A DNA stretch of 64,000 bases from Sporosarcina jiandibaonis (GTDB taxonomy: Bacteria > Bacillota > Bacilli > Bacillales_A > Planococcaceae), in assembly GCF_013184495.1 (NCBI RefSeq), contig NZ_JAAOIY010000001.1, positions 1 through 64,000 of the forward strand, given 5' to 3'. This document shows positions 8,610 through 17,343 of the stretch, piece after piece. Each line of letters opens with the position of its first letter. Positions within the stretch are counted from its first letter, which is position 1. A program made the position numbers and the translations under genes. The notes below the pieces were generated by a model. It saw only the letters and a list, made by a program, of their open reading frames with translations, was not told the DNA's origin and searched no databases.

Positions 8610-9607
8610 TGTCAAACGATAAAAATCCATTTAAAAGTTTTGAAGAGCGACTTTTTGAAAAACAACAAAAGCAAAACTCTAAAAGCGGACCAAAGAAGCC
8701 GGGAAATACTGCGGCGCCAATTGAGTTTAAAAAGTATATTAAATCAACGCTTATTTTAACATCCATATTTGCGGTAATCGTTATCTTAATAGCTAATATT
8801 TTCATAGTTAAAGAGAATGAGTATCGGGTTGTCACGCAGTTTGGAGAAATCAAGCGGATTATTCAAGAGCCAGGCATCAATATTAAAGTGCCTTTCATAC
8901 AAAGCGTCATGACACTACCGAAAAGCCAAATGACTTACAATGTTTCAGAGGCCGAAATTAACACAAAAGATAAAAAGCGCATTATGATTGATAATTATGC
9001 TGTATGGAAAATAACAAATCCGAGAAAAATGATTTCCAATGCGCGTAATATTGTGAATGCGGAAGGTCGAATGTCAGAATTCATCTATTCGGTTGTCCGT
9101 ACCGAACTTGGTCAACTCGACTATGTGGATGTCGTGAATGATGAAAACTCTGAGCGCGGTTCATTAAACGACAGGGTTACCCAACGTGTTAATGAATTTT
9201 TGGAACAAGGGAACTTCGGAATTGAAATTGTCGATGTTCGTATGAAACGAATAGACTTACCAGAGGAAAACGAACAATCAATCTACACAAGAATGATTTC
9301 CGAACGACAATCAACTGCACAAACCTATTTATCTGAAGGTGATGCGGACAAAAGCAGAATAGAAGCCGAAACGGACCGAGAAGTGACTGAAATGTTAGCG
9401 GAGGCAAATAAAGAAGCTGCCATCATTCATGCTGAAGGCGAGTCAGAAGCTGCTAAAATTTACAACGATACTTTTTCAAAAGACCCGGAATTTTATAGTT
9501 TATACCGAACACTGCAAACGTACACGAAAACTGTTGGTGAAGATACGATGATTATTATCCCGGCAGATTCTCCATACGCGAAAATCTTAACCGGTTATAT
9601 CGAATAA
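8609..9607 (+). CDS. hflC: FtsH protease modulator HflC
   Basis: Second SPFH subunit, 332 residues. A basic cytoplasmic N-terminus of about 45 residues precedes one transmembrane helix (about 50-70). The SPFH domain begins with VKENEYRVVTQFGEIKR, and a coiled coil (about 225-285) follows with the family's Ala-Glu repeats (EAETDREVTEMLAEANKEA). It is likely to form a ring with HflK around FtsH and so influence membrane-protein quality control. The N-terminal cytoplasmic extension is longer than in enterobacterial HflC. Confidence 0.88.
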   Translation: MSNDKNPFKSFEERLFEKQQKQNSKSGPKKPGNTAAPIEFKKYIKSTLILTSIFAVIVILIANIFIVKENEYRVVTQFGEIKRIIQEPGINIKVPFIQSVMTLPKSQMTYNVSEAEINTKDKKRIMIDNYAVWKITNPRKMISNARNIVNAEGRMSEFIYSVVRTELGQLDYVDVVNDENSERGSLNDRVTQRVNEFLEQGNFGIEIVDVRMKRIDLPEENEQSIYTRMISERQSTAQTYLSEGDADKSRIEAETDREVTEMLAEANKEAAIIHAEGESEAAKIYNDTFSKDPEFYSLYRTLQTYTKTVGEDTMIIIPADSPYAKILTGYIE

Positions 9608-9742
9608 GGCAGTAAACAAATACCCGTCATTTTCATTTATCCTAGCCCGCATGGTAAGATAGATGAAGATGGCGGGTTTCCTTGTTGGAAATAAACATAA
9701 TCAAAATTAAAGTTAATTGATATTTGAACAGGAGTGGATGAC

Positions 9743-12367
9743 TTGACGAAAAAGAAAATAATCCTTATTGATGGAAATAGCCTTGCGTACAGAGCATTTT
9801 TTGCTTTGCCTTTATTAACGAACGATCACGGCATTCATACAAACGCAGTGTATGGTTTTACAATGATGCTTCAAAACATATTACACGAAGAAAAACCGAC
9901 CCATATGCTAGTGGCATGGGATGCAGGGAAAACGACCTTTAGACATAAAACATTTGGAGAGTATAAAGGAGGGCGTCAGAAAACCCCTTCCGAATTGTCT
10001 GAGCAATTTCCTTATATCCGAAAACTGCTTGATGCGTATAACATAAAACAATATGAACTCGATCAATACGAAGCGGATGATATTATCGGTACATTAAGTC
10101 GAGAAGGTAATGAGGAAGGTTCCGAAGTTATTGTGTTTTCAGGAGATAAAGATTTAACCCAACTCGCGACTGAGCATACGACAGTGCTAATTACACGTAA
10201 AGGAATAACGGATACAGAGAAATATACGCCTGAACATATCATAGAGAAATACGGAATTACAGCTTCCCAGATGATCGATATGATGGGGCTTATGGGAGAT
10301 CCATCAGATAATATCCCTGGCGTTCCAGGTGTCGGAGAAAAGACGGCGCTTAAATTATTAAAAGAGTTCGGTTCCATTGAAAATGTGTATAAATCACTTG
10401 ATAAAATAACCGCGAAAAAACTCAATGAAAATTTAACAGCGAATGAAGAAGTCGCTTTTATGAGCCGTGATTTAGCAACGATTGCTGTCGATGCGCCAAT
10501 TTCAGTGAAAATCGACGACTTGTCGTATAACGGTCCCGATAATGAAGAACTCACAAGTATTTTTCAACAACTAAATTTTAATACGCTTCTTGAAAAGATA
10601 TCTCCAGGCGCGAGCGAAGTGAAGCAAGAAGATATTGAAGTCACCATCGTATCGGGTTTACAAGAAGAACATTTATCGGATACTATGGCGCTTCATATTG
10701 AAATGATGGACGTTAACTATTTAAATGCTGACATTCTCGGGGTTGCATTAGCTGATGAAAATCGGACAATCTATCTTCCTCTTTCAGTTCTGGAGACTTC
10801 GGATTTATTTAAAACATGGCTCGAAGACGATTCTAAAAAGAAGTATTGTTCCGATTCGAAAGCAGCGCTTGCCTCTTTGGCTAGATACGGAATTGAATTG
10901 AAAGGGATTGAGTTTGACTTACTGCTCGGCGCATACATAGTGAGTCCTTCTACTTCCTATACGGATATTGCATCCATAGTAAAACAGTTCGGTTATACAG
11001 ATGTTAAGCAAAATGATTTGATTTACGGAAAAGGTGCGAAAAAGGCGGCTCCATCCGATGAAGTTGTCGCGGAACATGCTAGCCGTAGTGCACTTGCAAC
11101 TTGGAAGCTGCGCACTACGATCGAAGAGCAATTAAAAGAAAATGAGCAATTTGATTTGTACCATGAATTAGAACTGCCACTCGCTGCGATTCTCGGGAAA
11201 ATGGAATCGACAGGTGTAAAAACGGACAAACAAGCATTGGCGGAAATTGGAACGCAATTATCCGTGAAAATAAAAGAACTTGAAACGTCCATTTATGAAA
11301 TGGCAGGAGAAAAATTCAATATTAACTCCCCGAAACAACTTGGTGTGATATTGTTTGAGAAAATCGGCTTAACACCAATTAAAAAGACCAAGACGGGCTA
11401 TTCAACAGCGGCCGATGTACTAGAGAAATTGGAAAGTGAACATGAAATCATCGGCGAGATTCTACAATATCGTCAACTAGCCAAGCTAAATTCGACCTAT
11501 ATTGAAGGATTATTAAAAGAAATTCACGAGGATGGGAAAATTCACACGCGTTTCCAACAAGCATTGACGACAACTGGAAGATTAAGCTCGATCAATCCGA
11601 ATCTGCAAAACATACCTGTTCGTCTTGAAGAAGGACGTAAAATACGTGCAGCATTTGTACCATCGGAACCTGATTGGTTATTATTTGCGGCAGACTACTC
11701 CCAAATCGAATTGAGAGTGCTTGCACATATGTCTCAAGATGAAAAATTAATGGAAGCTTTTCACCACGGGGAAGATATTCATACGAAGACAGCAGCGGAT
11801 GTTTTTGGCGTACAGATTGACGAAGTGAAACCTTCAATGCGGGATGCAGCAAAAGCAGTCAACTTCGGAATTATTTACGGGATTAGCGACTATGGTCTTT
11901 CGCAGAACTTGAATATTACACGAAAAGAAGCAGCTAAATTTATTGAAACGTATCTGGCTAGTTTCCCTGGTGTAAAAAAATATATGAACGATTCAGTAGC
12001 AGAAGCAAAGGTTAATGGTTATGTAACAACTTTAATGAACAGAAGACGTTATTTACCCGAAATTAAAAGCTCTAATTTCAATTTGCGCAGTTTTGCTGAA
12101 CGTACAGCAATGAATACGCCAATCCAAGGCAGCGCGGCGGATATCATAAAACAAGCGATGATTGACATGGCAGAGCGTTTAGAAGCGGAAGGTTTAGAAG
12201 CGCGCATGTTACTTCAAGTGCATGATGAGCTAATTTTCGAGGCTCCTGTCGATGAAATTGAATTATTAAAGAAAATTGTACCTGAAGTCATGGAATCCGC
12301 AATTAAGCTCGACGTGCCGTTAAAAGTCGAGTCTGCATACGGTAAGTCTTGGTACGATATGAAGTGA
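9743..12367 (+). CDS. polA: DNA polymerase I
   Basis: Repair and Okazaki-fragment polymerase of 874 residues. The 5' nuclease domain (1-290) shows DGNSLAYRAF, YEADDIIGTL and GDPSDNIPGVPGVGEKTA. A central 3'-5' exonuclease-like domain (about 305-470) lacks the catalytic acidic residues: ALHIEMMD stands where active enzymes have an Asp-x-Glu. Proofreading is therefore probably absent, as in other Bacillus Pol I. Polymerase motifs A (DYSQIELRVLAH, about 651), B (RDAAKAVNFGIIYG) and C (QVHDELIFE, about 825) are intact. The TTG at 9743 was chosen because caggag lies 8 bases upstream; a GTG at 9734 is inside that site. Confidence 0.95.
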   Translation: MTKKKIILIDGNSLAYRAFFALPLLTNDHGIHTNAVYGFTMMLQNILHEEKPTHMLVAWDAGKTTFRHKTFGEYKGGRQKTPSELSEQFPYIRKLLDAYNIKQYELDQYEADDIIGTLSREGNEEGSEVIVFSGDKDLTQLATEHTTVLITRKGITDTEKYTPEHIIEKYGITASQMIDMMGLMGDPSDNIPGVPGVGEKTALKLLKEFGSIENVYKSLDKITAKKLNENLTANEEVAFMSRDLATIAVDAPISVKIDDLSYNGPDNEELTSIFQQLNFNTLLEKISPGASEVKQEDIEVTIVSGLQEEHLSDTMALHIEMMDVNYLNADILGVALADENRTIYLPLSVLETSDLFKTWLEDDSKKKYCSDSKAALASLARYGIELKGIEFDLLLGAYIVSPSTSYTDIASIVKQFGYTDVKQNDLIYGKGAKKAAPSDEVVAEHASRSALATWKLRTTIEEQLKENEQFDLYHELELPLAAILGKMESTGVKTDKQALAEIGTQLSVKIKELETSIYEMAGEKFNINSPKQLGVILFEKIGLTPIKKTKTGYSTAADVLEKLESEHEIIGEILQYRQLAKLNSTYIEGLLKEIHEDGKIHTRFQQALTTTGRLSSINPNLQNIPVRLEEGRKIRAAFVPSEPDWLLFAADYSQIELRVLAHMSQDEKLMEAFHHGEDIHTKTAADVFGVQIDEVKPSMRDAAKAVNFGIIYGISDYGLSQNLNITRKEAAKFIETYLASFPGVKKYMNDSVAEAKVNGYVTTLMNRRRYLPEIKSSNFNLRSFAERTAMNTPIQGSAADIIKQAMIDMAERLEAEGLEARMLLQVHDELIFEAPVDEIELLKKIVPEVMESAIKLDVPLKVESAYGKSWYDMK

Positions 12368-12377
12368 GGGGAAATAG

Positions 12378-13250
12378 ATGCCTGAATTACCTGAAGTTGA
12401 AGGCGTAGTTCGTGCATTTGCACCTGAGGCGATCGGACGAACGATAAAAGATGTAGCTGTTTCGGATGTTGTGATTAAATCGAAAGAGCAGGGAAGAGAA
12501 GCAATTATTAAAGGAATGTCCACAAAAGATTTTATCCGACAAATGAAGCAAATGTCGATTGTCAATGTGACAAGACGCAGCAAATATATTTATATCGACT
12601 TGCAAAAAGGGAATAACGACTACCTCCTTGTCAGCCATCTCGGCATGACGGGGGCGTGGTTCGTTGTCAACACAATCGAAGAAGTCGTGGAAGAAAAATT
12701 TCGTAGACATATTCATGTAATTTTTACGATGGAAGACGGGGGGCTGCTTGTCTATTCTGACATTCGGCGCTTCGGCGAACTTCGTTTACTTAATGTTGAA
12801 GCGGACCATCCTCCATTACTCAAAATGGCGCCAGAGCCGTTTGATGAATCGGCATGCAACCATTTTCTAGATTTAACCCAGCTCCCCAGATATGCTGAAA
12901 AACCGATAAAAGAAGTCATCATGGATGGACAAGTGATTTCTGGCTGCGGCAATATCTATGCAACAGAAGCACTCTTTAGGATGAACATACATCCGACGCG
13001 AAAAGCTAGGCGAATAAGTTTGAAGCGAAAGAAAGAGTTATTTCATGCCATCGTCGACATATTACAAGAAAGCATTGATGCCGGCGGGAGTACAATCTCC
13101 GACTACCGAAATATTAACGGAGAAGCAGGGGGCATGCAACATCGCTTGAAAATATACGGCAGAAAAGTATGTCTCGGCTGCGACACGAATACAAAAAGTG
13201 TAAGAATTGCAGGGAGAACGTCGGTATACTGCCCTAAATGTCAAAGATGA
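12378..13250 (+). CDS. mutM: formamidopyrimidine-DNA glycosylase
   Basis: Bifunctional base-excision repair enzyme that removes 8-oxoguanine and cuts the abasic strand. The N-terminus MPELPEVEGVVR supplies the catalytic proline and glutamate. A Lys (about residue 61, in RSKYIYI) is conserved, followed by the helix-two-turn-helix segment and a C-terminal four-cysteine zinc finger (CLGC ... CPKC). The 290-residue length is normal. It begins 10 bases after polA, with ggggaaa before the ATG, and shares its operon, a repair pairing conserved in bacilli. Confidence 0.95.
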   Translation: MPELPEVEGVVRAFAPEAIGRTIKDVAVSDVVIKSKEQGREAIIKGMSTKDFIRQMKQMSIVNVTRRSKYIYIDLQKGNNDYLLVSHLGMTGAWFVVNTIEEVVEEKFRRHIHVIFTMEDGGLLVYSDIRRFGELRLLNVEADHPPLLKMAPEPFDESACNHFLDLTQLPRYAEKPIKEVIMDGQVISGCGNIYATEALFRMNIHPTRKARRISLKRKKELFHAIVDILQESIDAGGSTISDYRNINGEAGGMQHRLKIYGRKVCLGCDTNTKSVRIAGRTSVYCPKCQR

Positions 13251-13281
13251 TTAAGAGTAAAGGAAGGAGGTGGAGATACGT

Positions 13282-13878
13282 ATGATTATTGGTCTTACAG
13301 GCAGTATTGCTAGCGGGAAAAGTACTGTATCCAAAATGCTCAAAGAAAAAGGGTTCCCGATCGTTGATGCGGATAAAATTGCGCGTCAAGTCGTCGAACC
13401 GGGCACTTCGGTGATTAAGGAAATAGGCGAACACTTTGGCGATGAGGTATTGAATGAAGATGGATCCTTGAATCGTGAAAAACTTGGCGAACGGATATTT
13501 AAGAATGAAGAAGAGCGTAAAAAATTGAATTCTATAATTCATCCTGCTATACGAAATGAAATGATTCGGCAAAAAGAACAATGGATTTCAAATGGAGCTA
13601 ACACAGTCATTATGGATATCCCGCTTTTATTTGAAAGTAAACTACAATCCTTTGTTGAGAAAATCATAGTCGTTTCAGTGACACCTGAAATTCAAAAAGA
13701 ACGACTTATCGCGAGAAACAAACTGAACGAACAAGAAGCCGCCGATCGTATTAACTCTCAACTTCCAATGGTTGAAAAAGAAGCCGGTGCGGACGCGGTT
13801 ATCGATAACAACGGTACGATAGAAGAAACAAAAATGCAGGTAGAATCGCTACTGGATAAATGGGATTTGAAACCGTAA
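13282..13878 (+). CDS. coaE: dephospho-CoA kinase
   Basis: Last step of coenzyme A synthesis: phosphorylates the 3'-hydroxyl of dephospho-CoA with ATP. The 198-residue P-loop kinase has GLTGSIASGKST at residues 4-15, DADKIARQVVEPG (substrate-binding Asp) and the lid arginine region ERLIARNKL. The ATG at 13282 follows ggaaggaggtgg; an in-frame GTG at 13270 belongs to that ribosome site. It lies 31 bases after mutM. The ytaF gene found between the two in B. subtilis is absent. Confidence 0.94.
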   Translation: MIIGLTGSIASGKSTVSKMLKEKGFPIVDADKIARQVVEPGTSVIKEIGEHFGDEVLNEDGSLNREKLGERIFKNEEERKKLNSIIHPAIRNEMIRQKEQWISNGANTVIMDIPLLFESKLQSFVEKIIVVSVTPEIQKERLIARNKLNEQEAADRINSQLPMVEKEAGADAVIDNNGTIEETKMQVESLLDKWDLKP

Positions 13879-13941
13879 CCCTTTTCTGAAAATTAGAACA
13901 GCGAAATTTGTCATTTTAATGTGTTTTCCTCATATATTATG

Positions 13942-13950
13942 TGTTATACT
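13942..13950 (+). promoter_or_regulatory. extended -10 promoter of gapB
   Basis: TGT-TATACT (13942-13950) forms an extended -10 about 50 bases before the gapB start, with only a weak -35 (tgtttt, 13922-13927). In B. subtilis gapB is repressed by CcpN on sugars; no CcpN box could be assigned with confidence here. Confidence 0.5.
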
Positions 13951-14002
13951 AATAGACGAATTGAATGGATAAAGTATAACATACTTACAGGAGGATTTAT
14001 CT

Positions 14003-15025
14003 ATGACTACTTCTATTGCGATTAACGGGTTCGGAAGAATTGGACGAATGGTTTTCCGTCAGATGATTTTGGAAGATGATGTAAGGATTGTTGCAGTAAA
14101 TGCGTCATATCCATCGGAAACACTCGCTCATTTAATTAAGTATGACACAAATCACGGAACGTTTAATGGTGAAATCATTGCCGAAAAAGATGCGCTTGTT
14201 GTAAACGGTAAACGAGTGAAGCTTGTATCGGAAAGAGATCCAGTAAAACTTCCTTGGAAAGAGCTAGGTGTCGATATCGTTATAGAAGCGACAGGTAAAT
14301 TTAACTCGCGTGACAAGGCGGCCCTTCATTTGCAAGCTGGTGCTAAAAAGGTGATTTTAACCGCGCCGGGTAAAAATGAAGATATCACAATTGTCCTTGG
14401 CGTAAATGATGAAAAACTTGATATTGATAAACATGAGGTTATTTCGAATGCTAGTTGTACGACAAATTGTCTTGCGCCAGTTGCCAAAGTGCTGAATGAT
14501 GCTTTTGGTATTGAGAACGGCTTGATGACAACTGTTCATTCATTTACGACAGATCAAAATAATTTAGATAATCCACATAAAGATTTACGTCGGGCACGGG
14601 CATGCGCGCAATCTATTATTCCGACTTCGACAGGTGCCGCGAAAGCGCTATCATTGGTACTTCCGGAATTAGAAGGCAAAATTCACGGAATGGCACTCCG
14701 CATTCCGACACCAAATGTTTCGTTAGTCGACCTAGTTGTAGATCTTGAACAAGATGTAACAGTAGAAATGGTGAATGACGCGTTCAAAAAAGCGGCAAAA
14801 TCAAACATGTCAGGGATTCTTGCTTACACAACTGATCCTGTAGTTTCTATAGATTTAAATACAACTACGGAATCCGCAATTGTTGATGGACTTTCCACAA
14901 TTGTAATGGGAAGCAGAAAGGTAAAAGTGCTTGCTTGGTATGATAATGAATGGGCCTATTCTGCACGAGTTGTAGATTTGGCGAAGAGAGTTGGCTACGC
15001 TTTAAGTTTGAAGTTAAGTGCTTAG
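14003..15025 (+). CDS. gapB: glyceraldehyde-3-phosphate dehydrogenase, gluconeogenic GapB type
   Basis: Reversibly converts 1,3-bisphosphoglycerate and glyceraldehyde-3-phosphate; the GapB type works in the gluconeogenic direction, usually with NADP(H). The 340-residue protein has the Rossmann motif INGFGRIGRMVFR and the active-site cysteine in SNASCTTNCLAPV (about residue 154). The segment VNASYPSETLAHLIKYDT marks GapB rather than GapA, where an Asp fixes NAD. Its position between coaE and nrdR is the GapB locus of B. subtilis. The start follows aggagg; the next gene, speD in B. subtilis, is missing here. Confidence 0.92.
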   Translation: MTTSIAINGFGRIGRMVFRQMILEDDVRIVAVNASYPSETLAHLIKYDTNHGTFNGEIIAEKDALVVNGKRVKLVSERDPVKLPWKELGVDIVIEATGKFNSRDKAALHLQAGAKKVILTAPGKNEDITIVLGVNDEKLDIDKHEVISNASCTTNCLAPVAKVLNDAFGIENGLMTTVHSFTTDQNNLDNPHKDLRRARACAQSIIPTSTGAAKALSLVLPELEGKIHGMALRIPTPNVSLVDLVVDLEQDVTVEMVNDAFKKAAKSNMSGILAYTTDPVVSIDLNTTTESAIVDGLSTIVMGSRKVKVLAWYDNEWAYSARVVDLAKRVGYALSLKLSA

Positions 15026-15044
15026 GAGTTAATAAAAGTTTGAA

Positions 15045-15087
15045 AGTATGGAGGGGAATAGAGTAATTTCCTCTTCATACTTTTTTT
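15045..15087 (+). terminator. intrinsic terminator of gapB
   Basis: A continuous 14-bp stem including G-T pairs (agtatggaggggaa with ttcctcttcatact), a 9-base loop and a T7 run. Confidence 0.9.
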
Positions 15088-15130
15088 GTTTACTTGAACA
15101 ATCCATTATTCTAATACTTGTATTAACACT

Positions 15131-15197
15131 GACCGCTGATTTCCGTTGCGGGCGGACGCTTTCCCGCGGGAGTCGCCACCCTCCACTACAATCAACT
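15131..15197 (-). repeat. short copy of a dispersed intergenic repeat
   Basis: Read on the minus strand, this 67-base block begins agttgattgtagtggaggg and carries a cgactcccgcgggaaagcg core. That matches both ends of the longer element at 47469-47739, in opposite orientation, but without its middle part. It looks like an internally deleted copy of a non-coding repeat. Confidence 0.6.
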
Positions 15198-15285
15198 AAT
15201 TTCATTATATAAGAGAGTTATTTGGAGTTATCTTATCAGCTAAGTGGATTTGAGAAATTTTTTGTGGGGGGAGAAGGTCCCAACT

Positions 15286-15357
15286 TGCAAGCAAATGCCA
15301 TTAGAGTGCAAGCAAACTACATTCAAGTGCAAGCAAACCCCAATGAGTGCAAGCAAA
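15286..15357 (+). repeat. four-copy 21-bp tandem repeat with TGCAAGCAAA core
   Basis: The decamer tgcaagcaaa occurs four times, starting at 15286, 15307, 15328 and 15348 (spacing 21, 21, 20), with variable 10-11-base fillers. It lies about 90 bases before the nrdR promoter. Translations of this stretch give short repeats in every frame, which indicates non-coding sequence. Confidence 0.85.
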
Positions 15358-15447
15358 TTACAGACAACAATATTAATCAAAATTCAAAACATAAATTGTG
15401 TATACCCAACGCTTTCTTATGCTTTTGTTCTGTTTGCCTACTTTTTC

Positions 15448-15456
15448 TGTTATAAT
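15448..15456 (+). promoter_or_regulatory. extended -10 promoter of nrdR
   Basis: TGT-TATAAT at 15448-15456 is a perfect extended -10 located 38 bases before the nrdR start codon. The -35 region (tctgtt) is weak. Confidence 0.65.
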
Positions 15457-15493
15457 CAATATACTATTAACGGGAAAAGTGGAGGATAATCTT

Positions 15494-15958
15494 ATGAAAT
15501 GCCCGGCATGCCAATTTAATGGATCAAAAGTTGTTGATTCTCGTCCTGCTGATAGTAGCAGATCAATTCGGAGACGAAGGGAATGCGAATCATGCGCTTT
15601 TCGTTTTACAACGTTCGAAAAAATTGATGAAGCACCCTTGGTTGTCGTGAAAAAAGATGGTTCGCGTGATGAATTCGATGGCGATAAAATTCTTCGCGGA
15701 CTTATTCGTGCTTGTGTGAAACGTCCAGTCGTTTTAGATGATTTAAAAAATATTGTTTATGAAATCGAGAAAGACTTGAGAAGTTCAGGTGTCGCGGAAA
15801 TAAATTCAGGTGATTTGGGAGAAATGGTTTTAGAGCGACTAGCAGACGTTGACGAAGTTGCCTATGTACGATTTGCATCTGTTTACCGTGATTACCAAGA
15901 CATTACCGTATTTATTGATGAACTAAAAAATCTTCAAACAAAATCAAATGAGAATTGA
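15494..15958 (+). CDS. nrdR: transcriptional repressor NrdR
   Basis: Zinc-ribbon and ATP-cone repressor of ribonucleotide reductase genes. The 154 residues show the N-terminal four-cysteine ribbon (MKCPACQ ... [12 protein letters not shown]), then the ATP-cone from about residue 49 ([21 protein letters not shown]). The start is the ATG at 15494, which has gtggagg at 7-8 bases and gives the invariant MKCPxC; longer in-frame readings run through the promoter. It heads an operon with dnaB and dnaI, as in B. subtilis. Confidence 0.96.
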   Translation: MKCPACQFNGSKVVDSRPADSSRSIRRRRECESCAFRFTTFEKIDEAPLVVVKKDGSRDEFDGDKILRGLIRACVKRPVVLDDLKNIVYEIEKDLRSSGVAEINSGDLGEMVLERLADVDEVAYVRFASVYRDYQDITVFIDELKNLQTKSNEN

Positions 15959-15983
15959 GAATTAATGGAAGGTGTAGGTTAAA

Positions 15984-17342
15984 ATGGTGGCGCTCTATAA
16001 AGAATTACAACCAGTCGATTCATACAAAGTACAATTGTCGCACCCAATTTCCGACTATGACCGGCAACTTCTTACATTATTTTACCAACCATTAATCGGG
16101 TCAAGCGCAATGAGTTTGTTTATGACTCTTTGGGCTGACGCGGAACAAGAAAATGAGAGAGAATATACTCATTATCATTTAATGAATCTATTATCTATGT
16201 CCTTAGACCCGATTTTTGAGGCGCGGATTTCACTAGAAGCAATCGGCCTTTTGCGTACATATATGAAAAACGATGGTGATACCCGATCTTTTATCTATAA
16301 GTTATACTCTCCGCTTGGCGCAAAAGAGTTTTTTAATGACCCCTTATTATCTACATTTTTATTTAGTAAAATTGGTGAACAGGCGTACAGAAATTTAAGG
16401 GCGCGTTTTGCGCTCTCATCGTCGGACGATGAAAATTTCAAAGAAGTCTCACGGACGTTTCTGGATGTCTACAAACCAGTTACAAACGGTATGAATATAG
16501 ATGAAGGTAGCGAAATTGTCGAACGGAATCAATCTGAAGGTGTTCCTTTTGTTAATTATGATTTTGATTTCAATCTCTTGAAGTCTGGACTATCCGAACA
16601 GATGGTGCCCCAGGCCGCACTTGCATCCGTCTCGAGAGAAACAATTTCGAAACTTGCATTTCTTTATTCATTATCGCCTCTTGATATGCAAAAAGTGATT
16701 ATGATGGCGTTAGATGAAGATTTAGAAATACCAGATGCAAGACTTCGACGCGCAGCAGCAGATTATTATAAGATGAGTATTTCAAAAGAAGCACCTGTGT
16801 TGCAAAAGGTATATATAAAGGAACAACCAGAAACAAATAATCCGGAAAACCTTTCTCGTGAGGAAGCGTTATTATATTATCTGGAAAACACAGCCCCTGT
16901 TGACATGTTGCGTGATCTAAACGATAAAGAGCCGCTTTCTGTAGATGTTCAGTTAGCAGAAAGACTTATTAATACGCATGATTTGCCAATAGGCGTTGTA
17001 AATGTACTCTTGCAATATGTGCACATTCGTAATGATGGTAAAATAACAAACAACTATGTTGAAAGAATCGCTTCACATTGGATGAATAAAAAAGTCAGTA
17101 CAGCGAAAGAAGCTTTGGAGTTTTCGAGGAAAGAACATGATAAATATATGCAGTGGAAAAATGAAGGCCAAAAACCAGCTGCCAATAATAGACGGGGATC
17201 CGGCCGTGAAGCAATGGTTCCCGAATGGTTTTTCAAAAAAGATGAAAAGAAAGAACATCCTAAAAAGATGGATCCAGACGTGGAAGAACGTCGACTTAGA
17301 TTGCTTGAAAAATTGAACGCTAGAAGAACTGAGGTGAAGTAA
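15984..17342 (+). CDS. dnaB: replication initiation and membrane attachment protein DnaB
   Basis: Helicase co-loader of Gram-positive primosomes, acting with DnaD and DnaI to place the DnaC helicase at oriC. The 452-residue protein has an N-terminal winged-helix region (about 1-120) and DnaD/DnaB2-type helical domains toward the C-terminus. The linker after residue 400 is Lys/Glu-rich (DEKKEHPKKMDPDVEE). It is unrelated to E. coli DnaB helicase. It starts 25 bases after nrdR and ends one base before dnaI, so coupling with dnaI is very likely. Confidence 0.92.
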   Translation: MVALYKELQPVDSYKVQLSHPISDYDRQLLTLFYQPLIGSSAMSLFMTLWADAEQENEREYTHYHLMNLLSMSLDPIFEARISLEAIGLLRTYMKNDGDTRSFIYKLYSPLGAKEFFNDPLLSTFLFSKIGEQAYRNLRARFALSSSDDENFKEVSRTFLDVYKPVTNGMNIDEGSEIVERNQSEGVPFVNYDFDFNLLKSGLSEQMVPQAALASVSRETISKLAFLYSLSPLDMQKVIMMALDEDLEIPDARLRRAAADYYKMSISKEAPVLQKVYIKEQPETNNPENLSREEALLYYLENTAPVDMLRDLNDKEPLSVDVQLAERLINTHDLPIGVVNVLLQYVHIRNDGKITNNYVERIASHWMNKKVSTAKEALEFSRKEHDKYMQWKNEGQKPAANNRRGSGREAMVPEWFFKKDEKKEHPKKMDPDVEERRLRLLEKLNARRTEVK

Positions 17343-17343
17343 A

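Noticed and set aside
15286-15357. CRISPR-like periodicity before nrdR
   Set aside because: Repeat core of only 10 bases and spacers of 10-11 bases are too short for CRISPR; no cas genes.
15222-15455. Short frames through the TGCAAGCAAA array
   Set aside because: The peptide repeats arise from the DNA repeat in more than one frame, and no start signal exists.
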